Of a stretch of DNA of 64,000 nt, positions 53,007 to 61,698 are shown one piece after another; positions within the stretch are counted from its first letter, which is position 1, and each line of letters begins with the position of its first letter. This stretch comes from Clostridia bacterium (GTDB taxonomy: Bacteria; Bacillota; Clostridia; Christensenellales; Aristaeellaceae), in the NCBI GenBank assembly GCA_017552615.1, contig JAFZPI010000035.1:1-64000 (forward strand). The letters are read 5' to 3'. The notes beneath the pieces are model-generated. The model saw only the letters and a program-made list of their open reading frames with translations. It made no database searches and had not been told where the DNA came from. The translations under genes were made by a program, and so were the position numbers.

Positions 53007-53067
53007 ATTTGCGTAAACCAAATCCAAAACGTCGTTTTCATATTCATCGCGGAAAGGAGGTCAGCCT

Positions 53068-54033
53068 ATGGAACCCATCCTGCAATTGCTGGCGTGCGGG
53101 GAATTTGTCTCCGGCGAACGGATGAGCGAAAAACTCGGGATCACGCGGGCGGCCGTCTGGAAGCGCATCAAGATCCTGCAGGAAGCGGGCTGGCCTATCG
53201 AGAGCGGCGGCAAGCGCGGCTATCACCTCGGGGAGCATGACCGCCTCGAGCCCGAGACCTGGCAGCACCTGCTCTCCACGCATACCGTGGGACGCGGGGA
53301 AATCCATTATGAATACACCCTGGCCTCCACCAACGCCACCGCGAAGAAACTGTACTCATCCGGGGCGGCCCCCGGGACCGTCTGCCTGTGCGAACAGCAG
53401 ACGGCAGGCCGCGGACGGCTGGGCCGCGTCTGGGAATCCGCACCGGGCGTCGGCCTGTGGGTCTCGGTGCTGATGAAGCCCTCGATCCCGCCCTCCAACG
53501 CACACCTGATGACCTTCTGCGCCGCGCTGGCCATGTCCGACGCGGTGCACGACACCTGCGGCTTCCAGCCGGGGATCAAATGGCCCAACGACCTGGTCTT
53601 CAAGGGAAAGAAGATCTGCGGCATCCTTCTCGAAGTGTCCACCGATATGGACCGCATCAACTCCGTCACCGTCGGCACCGGGCTGAACGTATGGCCGGGC
53701 GCGGTGCCGGAAGCGCTCCGGGCACAGGCCGGCTGCGTGGCGGACTTTGGGACGCCGCCCAACCGCCGGACCATCCTTGTTCGTTATTTAGAAGCCTTCG
53801 AGAAGTGGACCGATGTCCTGGAAAAAGACGGTCCGCCCGCTATCATCAGCGCCGTGTCCGAGCGCTGCGTCACCATCGGCCAGCAGGTCGCCGTCAGCGG
53901 CGCCCTGTCCATGACCGGCCTGGCCGTCGGCCTGGACGACAGCGGGGTCCTGCTGGTGCGGGACCTGAACGGCAAGACCCGCATGGTGCTTTCGGGAGAC
54001 GTTTCGGTTCGGGGGATCATGGGATATGCCTGA
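53068..54033 (+). CDS. birA: Biotin-[acetyl-CoA-carboxylase] ligase / biotin repressor BirA
   Basis: 321 residues from ATG 53068, after GAAAGGAGG. A helix-turn-helix at 1-60 (GERMSEKLGITRAAVWKRIK), then the ligase domain with EQQTAGRGRLGRVWESAPGVG (biotinyl-AMP loop GRGRLGR), GIKWPNDLVFKGKKICGILLE and the C-terminal SH3-like cap. Acts as biotinylating enzyme and, since the DNA-binding part is present, probably as a repressor of biotin genes. acpS overlaps its end by eight bases. Confidence 0.97.
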   Translation: MEPILQLLACGEFVSGERMSEKLGITRAAVWKRIKILQEAGWPIESGGKRGYHLGEHDRLEPETWQHLLSTHTVGRGEIHYEYTLASTNATAKKLYSSGAAPGTVCLCEQQTAGRGRLGRVWESAPGVGLWVSVLMKPSIPPSNAHLMTFCAALAMSDAVHDTCGFQPGIKWPNDLVFKGKKICGILLEVSTDMDRINSVTVGTGLNVWPGAVPEALRAQAGCVADFGTPPNRRTILVRYLEAFEKWTDVLEKDGPPAIISAVSERCVTIGQQVAVSGALSMTGLAVGLDDSGVLLVRDLNGKTRMVLSGDVSVRGIMGYA

Positions 54034-54409
54034 GATCAGGACGGGGCTGGACCTGTGCAGGATCAGCCGGATGGAAAAAAGCTCGCAGAAAGAGCACTTC
54101 TGCGCCAGGGTTTTCACGCCCGAGGAGCTGGCCTACGCCGCCTCGCGCGGTGTGATGCGCGCAGCGAGCCTCGCGGGGATGTGGGCTGCGAAAGAAGCGC
54201 TGTTCAAGGCGCTGGGCACGGGGATCATTACAGAAATGACAGAGGTCGAGGTCACCCACGACGCCAACGGCGCGCCGGAATACCGGCTGCACGGCAAGGC
54301 GGCGGAACGCTGCGGCGGCGCACTGCTCTCCCTGTCCATCACCCACGAAGACGACATGGCCGCGGCGGTCTGCACCCTGCTGCGGCTGGATCAGGAGAAA
54401 GCACAATGA
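54026..54409 (+). CDS. acpS: Holo-[acyl-carrier-protein] synthase
   Basis: 127 residues. AcpS moves 4'-phosphopantetheine onto apo-ACP. Motifs: TGLDLCRISRME (metal Asp), FTPEELAYAASR, SLAGMWAAKEALFKALGTGI (WAAKEAxxKAxG), LSLSITHEDDMAAAV. Overlaps birA by eight bases and the pectinesterase-like gene by four. Confidence 0.95.
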   Translation: MPEIRTGLDLCRISRMEKSSQKEHFCARVFTPEELAYAASRGVMRAASLAGMWAAKEALFKALGTGIITEMTEVEVTHDANGAPEYRLHGKAAERCGGALLSLSITHEDDMAAAVCTLLRLDQEKAQ

Positions 54410-55353
54410 CCCACACGGTTTTCGCCCGGCCCGGGGAACTCCAGGCCGCGCTTGACGCCCTTCCCACGGACGGACAGGAAGCTATCGTCCGTTTGGCGGA
54501 GGGCGTTTATCGTGAGAAGATCGTCCTCGCCCGCCCCCGCACAACGCTGGAAGGCCAAGGCGCGGGCCGGACAAAAATCGTCTGGAACGACGCGGCCAGA
54601 ACCATCCTTGAGGACGGGCTAAAACGCGGGACCTTCCGCACCGCGACACTCCGGACGGACGGTGAAGGCATCACCCTGAGCGGCCTCACGGTCGAGAACA
54701 GCGCCGGCCCCGTGGAAGAAGCCGGGCAGGCCATCGCCCTCTACGCCGACGGCGACGGCTTACGCTGCGAGGACTGTGCGCTCATCGGGCGGCAGGACAC
54801 GCTCTTCACCGCGCCCCTGCCGGACAAGGAATTCGAGCTCGGCGGCTTCCGCGGGCCGAAAGAAAACGCGCCCCGAATCCCGCAGCGCCAGCATTACTTG
54901 CGCTGCCGGATCGAGGGGTACGTGGATTTTGTCTTCGGCGGGGCCGCCGCTTTATTCGAGGACTGTGAGATCGCCGCCGTGGACGGACGCGCGGACCGCA
55001 GCACCCCGCCCACGCTCTGGGTTGCCGCCCCTTCGACACCCATCAGCCAAACCATCGGTTATGTCTTTTACCATTGCCGCTTTACGGACGCCCCGGACCT
55101 TCCACCCGGTTGCGTCTTCATCGCCCGCCCCTGGCGCACCGGTGCGCGCCTGACCTTGATCGACTGTGACCTCGACCCTGCGTTCCGTCCCGCGCGCTTC
55201 GACTCCTGGGGCGACCGGACGGGGATTTGGTCGATGACCGGTTCCGGATCGGTATCCGACGGGGTTCATGCGCTCAGCCCGGACCAGGCAACCGCAGAAC
55301 TCTCTTTGCTTCAGGCCTTCTTCCGGACCGGAACCCAAATTGCGCTGCGGTAG
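54406..55353 (+). CDS. Pectinesterase family protein, probably intracellular
   Basis: 315 residues from ATG 54406; the ATGA overlaps the acpS stop. A right-handed beta-helix pectin methylesterase: VRLAEGVYREKIVL, the conserved region LIGRQDTLFTA (the Gln and Asp of GRQDTL), YVDFVFGGAA (catalytic Asp pair), IARPWRTGARLTLIDC (Arg) and the C-terminal FDSWGDRTG. No signal peptide, so it likely acts on imported oligogalacturonides. The last 43 bases overlap the convergent AraC gene. Its tie to acpS is structural, not functional, as far as I can see. Confidence 0.9.
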   Translation: MTHTVFARPGELQAALDALPTDGQEAIVRLAEGVYREKIVLARPRTTLEGQGAGRTKIVWNDAARTILEDGLKRGTFRTATLRTDGEGITLSGLTVENSAGPVEEAGQAIALYADGDGLRCEDCALIGRQDTLFTAPLPDKEFELGGFRGPKENAPRIPQRQHYLRCRIEGYVDFVFGGAAALFEDCEIAAVDGRADRSTPPTLWVAAPSTPISQTIGYVFYHCRFTDAPDLPPGCVFIARPWRTGARLTLIDCDLDPAFRPARFDSWGDRTGIWSMTGSGSVSDGVHALSPDQATAELSLLQAFFRTGTQIALR

Positions 55354-56180
55354 TCCGCGTCCGTCTTTTCGCCGTTCACGCAGTCATACCACTCGACATT
55401 GGCGCTTCCGCAGAGCTCATACTCCGGGTTGCCGGGGAGCCAGTCCAAGAAAATGCGTGAGTTCATGCTCTGGAGTGCTTCCGGGATCGGCCCGACGCAG
55501 TCGAACACGGCCCAGTCGCTCCTCGGAAACTCATAGATGACCATGCCATCCGGCACGTCGCCGCCTGTGTACTTTCCGGCAACCAGATACCGGAACTTCC
55601 CGCCGCCGATATCGTCGATGCAGACGCCGTACTCGCCGATGCAGTTGTCGACAATCGCTTTTTCCGAGGGATTCGCAGGTGCGTTTCCGGCATACACATT
55701 GGCGGCATACTTTTCGCAGATCTCATCCCAGAACTTCGGGATTTCTTCATACGCAGTCTCGTTATCAAAGACCTTCTGGAAGCCGATCACTTTAAAGGGG
55801 AACATCGGTGCGATTCTGTAGTCCATTTCACTGCCTCCATGAATCGAGATTTTGATCGTCAAGGGCAGGAAAGCTTTGACCGGCGCGCCGGCTCTCGCCT
55901 GGGACGGCGTCACGCCGTGGAAGCGTGAGAACGCCTTGGTAAAGCTCTCCGGCGTCTCATAGCCATAGCGTAGGGCGATGTCGATCACCTTGTCGTCCGT
56001 CTTCTGCAGGTCCAACGCCGCCCGGTACAGCCTGCGGTTCCGGATGTACTCCCCGATGCCGTAGCCCGTCATCAGCGAAAAACCCCGCTGGAGGAAGAAC
56101 GGGGAGAGATACACCCGGTCCGCCACATCCTGCGCACTGATGTCATCTTCCAGGTGACTCTCCATATAGTTGATCGCCAT
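55311..56180 (-). CDS. AraC-type regulator with GyrI-like effector domain
   Basis: 289 residues from ATG 56180. HTH_18 AraC domain at 1-95: DISAQDVADRVYLSPFFLQRGF, GYGIGEYIRNRRLYRAALDL and the second helix region KVIDIALRYGYETPESFTKAFSRFHGVTPSQAR. From residue 118 a GyrI/effector-binding domain (DYRIAPMFPFKVIGFQKVFD, YLVAGKYTGGDVPDGMVIYE, DWAVFDCVG). A better ribosome site lies before ATG 56204, which would give the usual opening (M-E-x-L-T-S-I), but codon 3 there is TGA. The 3' end overlaps the pectinesterase gene by 43 bases. Confidence 0.87.
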   Translation of the reverse strand: MAINYMESHLEDDISAQDVADRVYLSPFFLQRGFSLMTGYGIGEYIRNRRLYRAALDLQKTDDKVIDIALRYGYETPESFTKAFSRFHGVTPSQARAGAPVKAFLPLTIKISIHGGSEMDYRIAPMFPFKVIGFQKVFDNETAYEEIPKFWDEICEKYAANVYAGNAPANPSEKAIVDNCIGEYGVCIDDIGGGKFRYLVAGKYTGGDVPDGMVIYEFPRSDWAVFDCVGPIPEALQSMNSRIFLDWLPGNPEYELCGSANVEWYDCVNGEKTDADYRSAIWVPVRKKA

Positions 56181-56263
56181 CCGAATACTGGTCAGTCACT
56201 CCATGACAGCCGCCTCATTTCCCTGATGGGATCATGATACCCAACGGAGGCCGTTTTGTCTTG

Positions 56264-57001
56264 TCATTTTTTGCTCCGTTTTGTCAGGTGGAAGAGACGG
56301 CGGGTCTCGGCCTTTTCCCCCGGCCAGGCAAAATACTCCAGCTGTTCGACCTCAAAGTACGGCGCAAAGAACTCCGCCCACGCTTCATCGCACCGGGAAA
56401 CAAGCCGCAGCACGCCGTCCACATACAGTCGCTTCCCGTCCGCGAGTTCCATCCCCCTCGCGGCAGCCATTTCCGGCGAGAGATAGTAATTCAGCCCGAT
56501 CATGACCTTGGCGTCCGGTGTCACGACGCGGCTCGCTTCCCGGAGAATGGCTTCCGCCGTTTCCGTCGGCACCACATCCAGCACATTGGAGCAGATGAAC
56601 CCGTCAAAGGTCTCTGCTGGGACGCTTTCCAGCCAGTCGGGCGTAATATGGAGAACGTGCAGCCGCTCCTCCACTCCGAACAGCGCCGCATAAAATGCCG
56701 CCGCGTCCGTACCTCCCTTTGCCACATCCACCGCGGTGACATCCGGGCATCCACTCTTCGCCGCAATGATTGCGGCCCACGCGCTGCCGCAGCCGTAATC
56801 CAGTACCTTTTTCCGCTGCCCTAGGGCCTTTGCCGCCTCAAACAGCTTCTCCGAGGGTGCCATCTCTTTCCAGCTTTCCGGGTCGGATTGCCGGATTTCA
56901 TTCTTGTTTTCATCGGAAAGGGTCAGTGCCTTGTCCCAGAAATCGATCAGGGTTTGGTTGTCTTTATCTGCTTTTTCGCTCATACAATCCTTCTTTTTCA
57001 T
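56264..57001 (-). CDS. Class I SAM-dependent methyltransferase
   Basis: 245 residues from ATG 57001, coupled by ATGA to the CAT gene upstream; ATG 56983 is an alternative. Motif I VLDYGCGSAWAAIIAAKSG (about residues 60-80), acidic DVTAVDVAKGG, and FDGFICSNVLDVVPTE, then LREASRVVTPDAKVMIGLN. Resembles ubiquinone/SAM-type methyltransferases, substrate unknown. It lies in a minus-strand cassette of modifying enzymes. Confidence 0.87.
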   Translation of the reverse strand: MKKKDCMSEKADKDNQTLIDFWDKALTLSDENKNEIRQSDPESWKEMAPSEKLFEAAKALGQRKKVLDYGCGSAWAAIIAAKSGCPDVTAVDVAKGGTDAAAFYAALFGVEERLHVLHITPDWLESVPAETFDGFICSNVLDVVPTETAEAILREASRVVTPDAKVMIGLNYYLSPEMAAARGMELADGKRLYVDGVLRLVSRCDEAWAEFFAPYFEVEQLEYFAWPGEKAETRRLFHLTKRSKK

Positions 57002-57651
57002 TTCACGCAAAACGCCGCAATCTCTTTCTCCAGCAGCCGATACACGTTCGCGAGCAGGTATCCGTCCGCGACGGCGTGATTCAGGCGGACGCTGACTGGC
57101 ATCGTCAGGCGGCCGTTTTCCTCCCGGTATTTCCCCCAGTTCACGATCGGGATGTAATACAGGTATCCGTCTGGCAGCTCGATGTTCATGGAATCGTAGG
57201 AGACCCAAGGAATGTATGACGCGTCAAACCAGTTGGGATGGTTCGTCGCGTCCAGGCCGTACTCCCGCGTTTGCTTTGCGCGCTCGAGGTCTTCCAGCGC
57301 CCCGCGGTAGAACGTCTCATAATCCTCGGAATACTTCGTGTAGACGGGTGTGCAGGTCTCGGTGTCGTCATGAAAGACATATTGCGTCGGGTGGATGACG
57401 TCGTAGCAGATCAGTTCATCTGTCTGCCAGATGTAACCCATCCGGTAATCGTCCCGTGAATTCAGGACTTTTGAGAGGATGTACAAAAAGTTGAGATAAA
57501 AGCGCGTTCCCGTCTCTTTCGATTGCGTGACCAGGTCCGTGACATCGACCCGCGCGGTCATCGAAGTCGAGCACTTGCAGTCTTTCGTAAAGTGGCAGTA
57601 CACACCTTTGCGGTAATATGTTTCCTTGTTGATCACGCGATAGTTATCCAT
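56998..57651 (-). CDS. Chloramphenicol O-acetyltransferase-like (CatA type)
   Basis: 217 residues from ATG 57651. Opening YRVINKETYYRKGVYCHFTK, DCKCSTSMTARVDVTDL is very close to known CatA proteins of Firmicutes, and the active-site block is VRLNHAVADGYLLANVYRLLE with His at about residue 192. The family transfers acetyl from CoA to chloramphenicol's 3-hydroxyl; here it may do so or act on another compound, since NHAVADGY departs from the common HHAVCDGF. Ends four bases inside the methyltransferase start. Confidence 0.85.
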   Translation of the reverse strand: MDNYRVINKETYYRKGVYCHFTKDCKCSTSMTARVDVTDLVTQSKETGTRFYLNFLYILSKVLNSRDDYRMGYIWQTDELICYDVIHPTQYVFHDDTETCTPVYTKYSEDYETFYRGALEDLERAKQTREYGLDATNHPNWFDASYIPWVSYDSMNIELPDGYLYYIPIVNWGKYREENGRLTMPVSVRLNHAVADGYLLANVYRLLEKEIAAFCVK

Positions 57652-58213
57652 GGCTGACATCGCCTCCCTGCGGTTCGCCCGCATGCTGTTTCAGGTATGC
57701 CTCGAAAGCCGGGGTGCGGGACCAGTATTGGATTCCCCAGTTTTCGAAGTTCCATTCGTCCATATAGTCGTTGCATTCATAGTCCACGTACCAGATCAGG
57801 CCGCCGCAAACCACGAAATTGGTCGGGAAGTAATCAATGTTGAGTCCGGCAGCTTTGGCCTTCGCCGCCATTTCCCGCACCTGGTCCAGATACGGATCGA
57901 CGGACCGTCCATCCTTCACAAGATCAAACACCGTCGGCCCTTCGATATACTCCTTGACGATCCTCTCGGTTTCCTCATCGATGGCGATCATCTCCGGGAT
58001 CCGGATCCCGGCACTGCAAAGTCTCTCATAATCCCGGCGCTCCGCTTCGATCTTGTTGCCGAAGGTGTAGTAATCGCAAGGCTCGTGGTGGATCTGCTTG
58101 AGGACATATGAACAGCCGTCCGCTTCCGCAAGATAGGAATGCCCACCTTTACCGTGTCCCAGCAAGCGGAGAATCTGATAGGTCTTTCCACTGAGGGTAA
58201 CTTGCTGATCCAT
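57644..58213 (-). CDS. Protein kinase/phosphotransferase-like protein
   Basis: 189 residues from ATG 58213, eight bases after GAGG. The kinase-like N-lobe: ILRLLGHGKGGHSYLAEADG with the glycine loop, YVLKQIHHEP with the ATP lysine, and ERIVKEYIEGPTVFDLVKDG as hinge. The catalytic loop and metal motif are shortened: NIDYFPTNFVV followed by WYVDYECNDY (Asp-Tyr-Glu in place of DFG). This resembles small Bud32/RIO or aminoglycoside-kinase-like proteins of Clostridia. Activity is unknown. Overlaps the CAT gene start by eight bases. Confidence 0.7.
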   Translation of the reverse strand: MDQQVTLSGKTYQILRLLGHGKGGHSYLAEADGCSYVLKQIHHEPCDYYTFGNKIEAERRDYERLCSAGIRIPEMIAIDEETERIVKEYIEGPTVFDLVKDGRSVDPYLDQVREMAAKAKAAGLNIDYFPTNFVVCGGLIWYVDYECNDYMDEWNFENWGIQYWSRTPAFEAYLKQHAGEPQGGDVSHG

Positions 58214-58234
58214 CCTCATCGCCTCACTGCTTTT

Positions 58235-58864
58235 TCAATGACTGAGCTGCCCCGGCAGCACCAGTTTTTCTTTCGGCGGAAAAGTCGCGTCGTAAGTCTC
58301 GAAATCCTCCGGGTTCTTTTCGGCGGCAAAGTAACCCTCCGGCGGCGCGTAAACACCGGTAATGCCATCCAGGTAGCCGGGGATCAGTTCCCGGCAGAGG
58401 AAGAAAGACTGGTCCGCGCCTTCCGGCAGATCGTGATAGCGGATGCCGTATTCGCTGGCATAGGTAAAGCCGCTCTTGCCGTAGAAGTTGATATTGCCCT
58501 CAAAGCAGAGCGCGCCGCAGCCCAGAGCCGCAGCCTGTTCGACCGAGTAATCCAGCAGCATTTTTCCGTAGCCATGCCGCTTCAGTTCCTGCGCGACACA
58601 GATCGGACCCATCGTCATGACCGGGATGATCCGCCCGTCGTCCGCCCGAATGCAGGCGCGCATGAACATGTTTTGCCCGATCAGCCGACCGTCTTCCTCC
58701 ATCACGATATCCAGTTCCGGCACGAACGCCGGATCCTTGCGCAGGCAGCGCAGCACGTAGTGCTCCACACAGCCCGGATGGTATACATTCCAGAAGGATT
58801 CCCGGACCATGGCCTCAACGGCGCGGTAGTCCTTTTCCTCTTCTCTCCGAAAAGTAACGGACAT
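58235..58864 (-). CDS. GNAT family N-acetyltransferase
   Basis: 209 residues from ATG 58864, after AAAGGAG. GNAT core: VRESFWNVYHPGCVEHYVLR, MTMGPICVAQELKRHGYGKMLLDYSVEQAAALG (loop RHGYGK), then the FEGNINFYGKSGFTYASEYG end. Homologues are general acetyltransferases with a predicted arylalkylamine-type fold. Same cassette as CAT and the kinase-like gene. Confidence 0.88.
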   Translation of the reverse strand: MSVTFRREEEKDYRAVEAMVRESFWNVYHPGCVEHYVLRCLRKDPAFVPELDIVMEEDGRLIGQNMFMRACIRADDGRIIPVMTMGPICVAQELKRHGYGKMLLDYSVEQAAALGCGALCFEGNINFYGKSGFTYASEYGIRYHDLPEGADQSFFLCRELIPGYLDGITGVYAPPEGYFAAEKNPEDFETYDATFPPKEKLVLPGQLSH

Positions 58865-58889
58865 GAATTTCTTCTCCTTTGGACAATGA

Positions 58890-59585
58890 TCAGGCTTTCG
58901 AAGACACCGTTCCATTCACGATCTGCGCGTAGATATCTTCAGGGATCATCGGCGAGGTAATCTGCGCCAGCAGACTGTCTTCGATTGCGCCGGTTTCGGC
59001 GTACTGCCGGCCGGCCTGCCGCACCAGCGCAAGGCGCGGCTCCGTGACGGAAACGGCCTCGGGTGCGTTGAACATCGGGCTTTCCGGAATCGTGACGATC
59101 GTGCGGTTGCCGGGGAAGCACAGCTTGAATTGCTCGACGGCAGGCTCGAAGTTGTGCCGGCTGTTCGGGAATCCGCATCCGCAGATCATCAGGTAGCGCA
59201 GATGGGAATAGTCCGCCTGGCCGACGTGCTCGTAGCGGTCGCCGGTCTTCTGCATGGCCATGGAAGACAAGGGCAGGGTGCGGTCCAGGATCGCCTTCAG
59301 CGGGGCAGGCATGCCATAGCAGTACAGCGGAAAGCTGAACACCAGCAGGTCGCTGGCCAGGATGTCCTCCAGGATCCCGCGCATATCGTCGCGGTGGATG
59401 CAGGTGCCGCCGTTGTGCATGCAGGCGAAACAGCCGGAACAGTATTCGACATGCCGGTCAACCGCATGGATCACCTGCACATCCTGCTCCCCCGCCTCGC
59501 GCATGCCGTCCAGAAAGGCGTTTGTGATCTGCATGGTATCGCTTTTCTCGCGTTTGGGGCTGCCGTTCAGAACCAGGATCTTCAT
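58890..59585 (-). CDS. Flavodoxin-fold NAD(P)H-dependent oxidoreductase
   Basis: 231 residues from ATG 59585, after AGAGGAGA. FMN site: MKILVLNGSPKREKSDTMQI, then the redox Cys pair EYCSGCFACMHNGGTCIHRDDM (CxxCxxC) and LLVFSFPLYCYGMPAPLKAILDRTLPL. This is the iron-sulphur-flavoprotein/NADPH-FMN reductase type, probably a quinone or nitro-compound reductase. Single-domain length is normal. Confidence 0.9.
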   Translation of the reverse strand: MKILVLNGSPKREKSDTMQITNAFLDGMREAGEQDVQVIHAVDRHVEYCSGCFACMHNGGTCIHRDDMRGILEDILASDLLVFSFPLYCYGMPAPLKAILDRTLPLSSMAMQKTGDRYEHVGQADYSHLRYLMICGCGFPNSRHNFEPAVEQFKLCFPGNRTIVTIPESPMFNAPEAVSVTEPRLALVRQAGRQYAETGAIEDSLLAQITSPMIPEDIYAQIVNGTVSSKA

Positions 59586-59606
59586 ATCGGATCTCCTCTT
59601 TTCAGC

Positions 59607-60137
59607 TTATTCTTCCGGGGACGGGTTCCATTCACCGCGGGTCAGTTCCAGCTCCAGGCAGGGCCAGTCTTCACCCATGATGTGATAGGCTTCGGGCTCG
59701 CCCTCCGTCACATCCCGGAAGCCTACGGATTTGTAGCAATAGTACGCCGGCAGGTTGTTCGCGAACGCGCCCATCGTGATCTTCCCAACCTTCAGGATGT
59801 CAAAGGCATACCGAACGGCCAGCCGCAGCATGGCCTTCCCGTAGCCCTTCCCGCGCTTCCGGCTGTCCACGATCACAAAGCCAAACCGCAGGACCGTCTT
59901 TGCCTCATCGGTAAACCGCAGGATCAGGTGTCCCCCCGCTCCCGTCTCGTCAAAAGCCGTCATCTCGTAGAAACTGTCCGAATCCGCGAGTGAATCGTAG
60001 TGCCGGTTCAGGTCCTCCGCCGTGATCGGATAGGACGGAAACCGGTCCGCGCACCATTTCCGGAAGGCGATCTCATCGCCGATCCAGGAGACGATCGCCG
60101 CGGCATCACAAGCTTTATAGGGTCTCAATCGCAGCAT
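59607..60137 (-). CDS. GNAT family N-acetyltransferase (RimJ/L-like)
   Basis: 176 residues from ATG 60137, after GGAGG. Opening LRLRPYKACDAAAIVSWIGD, core FVIVDSRKRGKGYGKAMLRLAV, AFANNLPAYYCYKSVGFRDV, a RimL-like C-terminus. Probably an N-terminal protein or amino-compound acetylase. Part of the same minus-strand cassette. Confidence 0.87.
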   Translation of the reverse strand: MLRLRPYKACDAAAIVSWIGDEIAFRKWCADRFPSYPITAEDLNRHYDSLADSDSFYEMTAFDETGAGGHLILRFTDEAKTVLRFGFVIVDSRKRGKGYGKAMLRLAVRYAFDILKVGKITMGAFANNLPAYYCYKSVGFRDVTEGEPEAYHIMGEDWPCLELELTRGEWNPSPEE

Positions 60138-60150
60138 AGGTGCCTCCGTA

Positions 60151-60603
60151 TCATTCACTTTGGTCTTCCCCGACCGTAAACTCCGTCCATTCGATGTGAT
60201 TGTATTGCATGACATCCTCCGACTTCTTCATGCCGAGCTTTTCATAGAACGGTACAGCTTTCTCGTTGGCAATCAGGTAGACGGCGATGTCCTTCTCGCC
60301 CCCGGCCAATTCGAGCGCTGCCCGCATCAGCCGTCTGCCGATGCCCTGCCGCTCATAGTTCCGGTCCACTCCCAGGTCAGTCACGTACAGCCAGTATGCG
60401 AAGTCTGTCAGCCCGAGCAGCACGCCAACCACGCGCTCCTCCGCATCCCGCGCCACCAAGCTGACGGACACGTTCCGCAGCAGCCTCCCGATCCGCTCCT
60501 CAAACCGCTCCTTGGGGTACTGCGATCCCAGATCGGTGCGCTTGAGGAAATCAATGTATTCTTCCGGCGTCAGCCGTTCGCTCCGGATTTCTGCAGTCTG
60601 CAT
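60151..60603 (-). CDS. GNAT family N-acetyltransferase
   Basis: 150 residues from ATG 60603, after GGAGG. Core: VSLVARDAEERVVGVLLGLTDF, LYVTDLGVDRNYERQGIGRRLMRAALE, then VYLIANEKAVPFYEKLGMKK. Typical small GNAT (Yjab/ElaA-like). First gene of the minus-strand cassette that runs to the AraC gene. Confidence 0.88.
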   Translation of the reverse strand: MQTAEIRSERLTPEEYIDFLKRTDLGSQYPKERFEERIGRLLRNVSVSLVARDAEERVVGVLLGLTDFAYWLYVTDLGVDRNYERQGIGRRLMRAALELAGGEKDIAVYLIANEKAVPFYEKLGMKKSEDVMQYNHIEWTEFTVGEDQSE

Positions 60604-60849
60604 GAGCCTTCCTCCGTCTAAAGCCTTCCAACACACTTTGAAGTCATTGCGCAATTATCATTATGCAACACATGTTATTATATTCTTCTGCACAAGGTCT
60701 GTCAAGCCGGAAAAGAAGCAGACCCGCTTTTTCATTTGCAAATTTCGGTTTCTTTTTAATTGAATTCCCTCCCGGCGCTTCCCAAAACGGCTTCACCATG
60801 ATATAGTGAATACAGACGATGCCATAAAGCCCGAGGAGGCGGATTTTCC

Positions 60850-61653
60850 ATGAAGAAACGGATCTTTGAGATCATTTCGAAGGCAGACGAAGGCGACAGA
60901 GCGAGCAAAATCTTTGACGGGTTTATCATGACGCTGATCGCGCTGTCTGTCCTGTCCATTGTGCTCGAGTCTTTTGCGTCGTTGGCTCTCAAATACAGAC
61001 AGGTTTTTCGGATCTTTGAATATTTCTCCGTCGCAGTCTTCTCGATCGAATACATTCTCCGCATCTGGACTGCCGACCTACTGTATCCTAACGAAAAGCA
61101 TCCCAGACTGCGCTATTTCCGGTCGTTCATGGCCATCGTGGACCTTGTGGCAGTGCTTCCCTCTTTCTTCCCGTTCATTTCGATCGACCTGCGTTACTTC
61201 CGCATGATCCGCCTGATCCGCGTATTCCGCATCCTGCGCGTGCTGAAACTCGGGCGATATTTCGACGCGCTGACCATTGTCGTGAAAGTCATCAAAAAGT
61301 CGGCATCCCAGCTGATTGTTTCCATTGTCCTCTGCTGCTTTGTCATGCTGTTCTCCGCCATCATCATGTACTCCGTGGAAAACCCGGTGCAGCCGGAAAA
61401 ATTCCCCAACGTGATCCGCAGCCTCTGGTGGGCCATCAACGCCCTGACAACCGTCGGCTACGGCGATATATACCCGATCACGCCCGTTGGCCGCTTCTTT
61501 GCCTCGATCATCAGCCTTGTCGGTATCGGGATCATCGCGATCCCGACCGGCATCATCGCCGCCGGTTTCACCAGCGTGATCAACGAGAAATTTGATGAAA
61601 CCAAAGAAGACGAAAAAAGATTCTGCCCCTTCTGCGGGCATAAACTGGACTGA
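60850..61653 (+). CDS. Voltage-gated-like potassium channel with C-terminal zinc ribbon
   Basis: 267 residues from ATG 60850, after GAGGAGGCGG. Six helices; the S4-like helix is arginine-rich (FRMIRLIRVFRILRVLKLGR), and the pore has the selectivity filter TTVGYGDIYP (about residue 200). A short C-terminal tail ends RFCPFCGHKLD, a zinc-ribbon-like CPxC motif rarely seen in KvAP relatives. The C-terminus is cytoplasmic. A channel of this form would be gated by membrane potential. It is followed by a secreted protein gene, likely unrelated. Confidence 0.93.
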   Translation: MKKRIFEIISKADEGDRASKIFDGFIMTLIALSVLSIVLESFASLALKYRQVFRIFEYFSVAVFSIEYILRIWTADLLYPNEKHPRLRYFRSFMAIVDLVAVLPSFFPFISIDLRYFRMIRLIRVFRILRVLKLGRYFDALTIVVKVIKKSASQLIVSIVLCCFVMLFSAIIMYSVENPVQPEKFPNVIRSLWWAINALTTVGYGDIYPITPVGRFFASIISLVGIGIIAIPTGIIAAGFTSVINEKFDETKEDEKRFCPFCGHKLD

Positions 61654-61698
61654 ATCACAACGCGGCTGCCAAATGCAGCTGGATAAGGAGGCCTCCCG

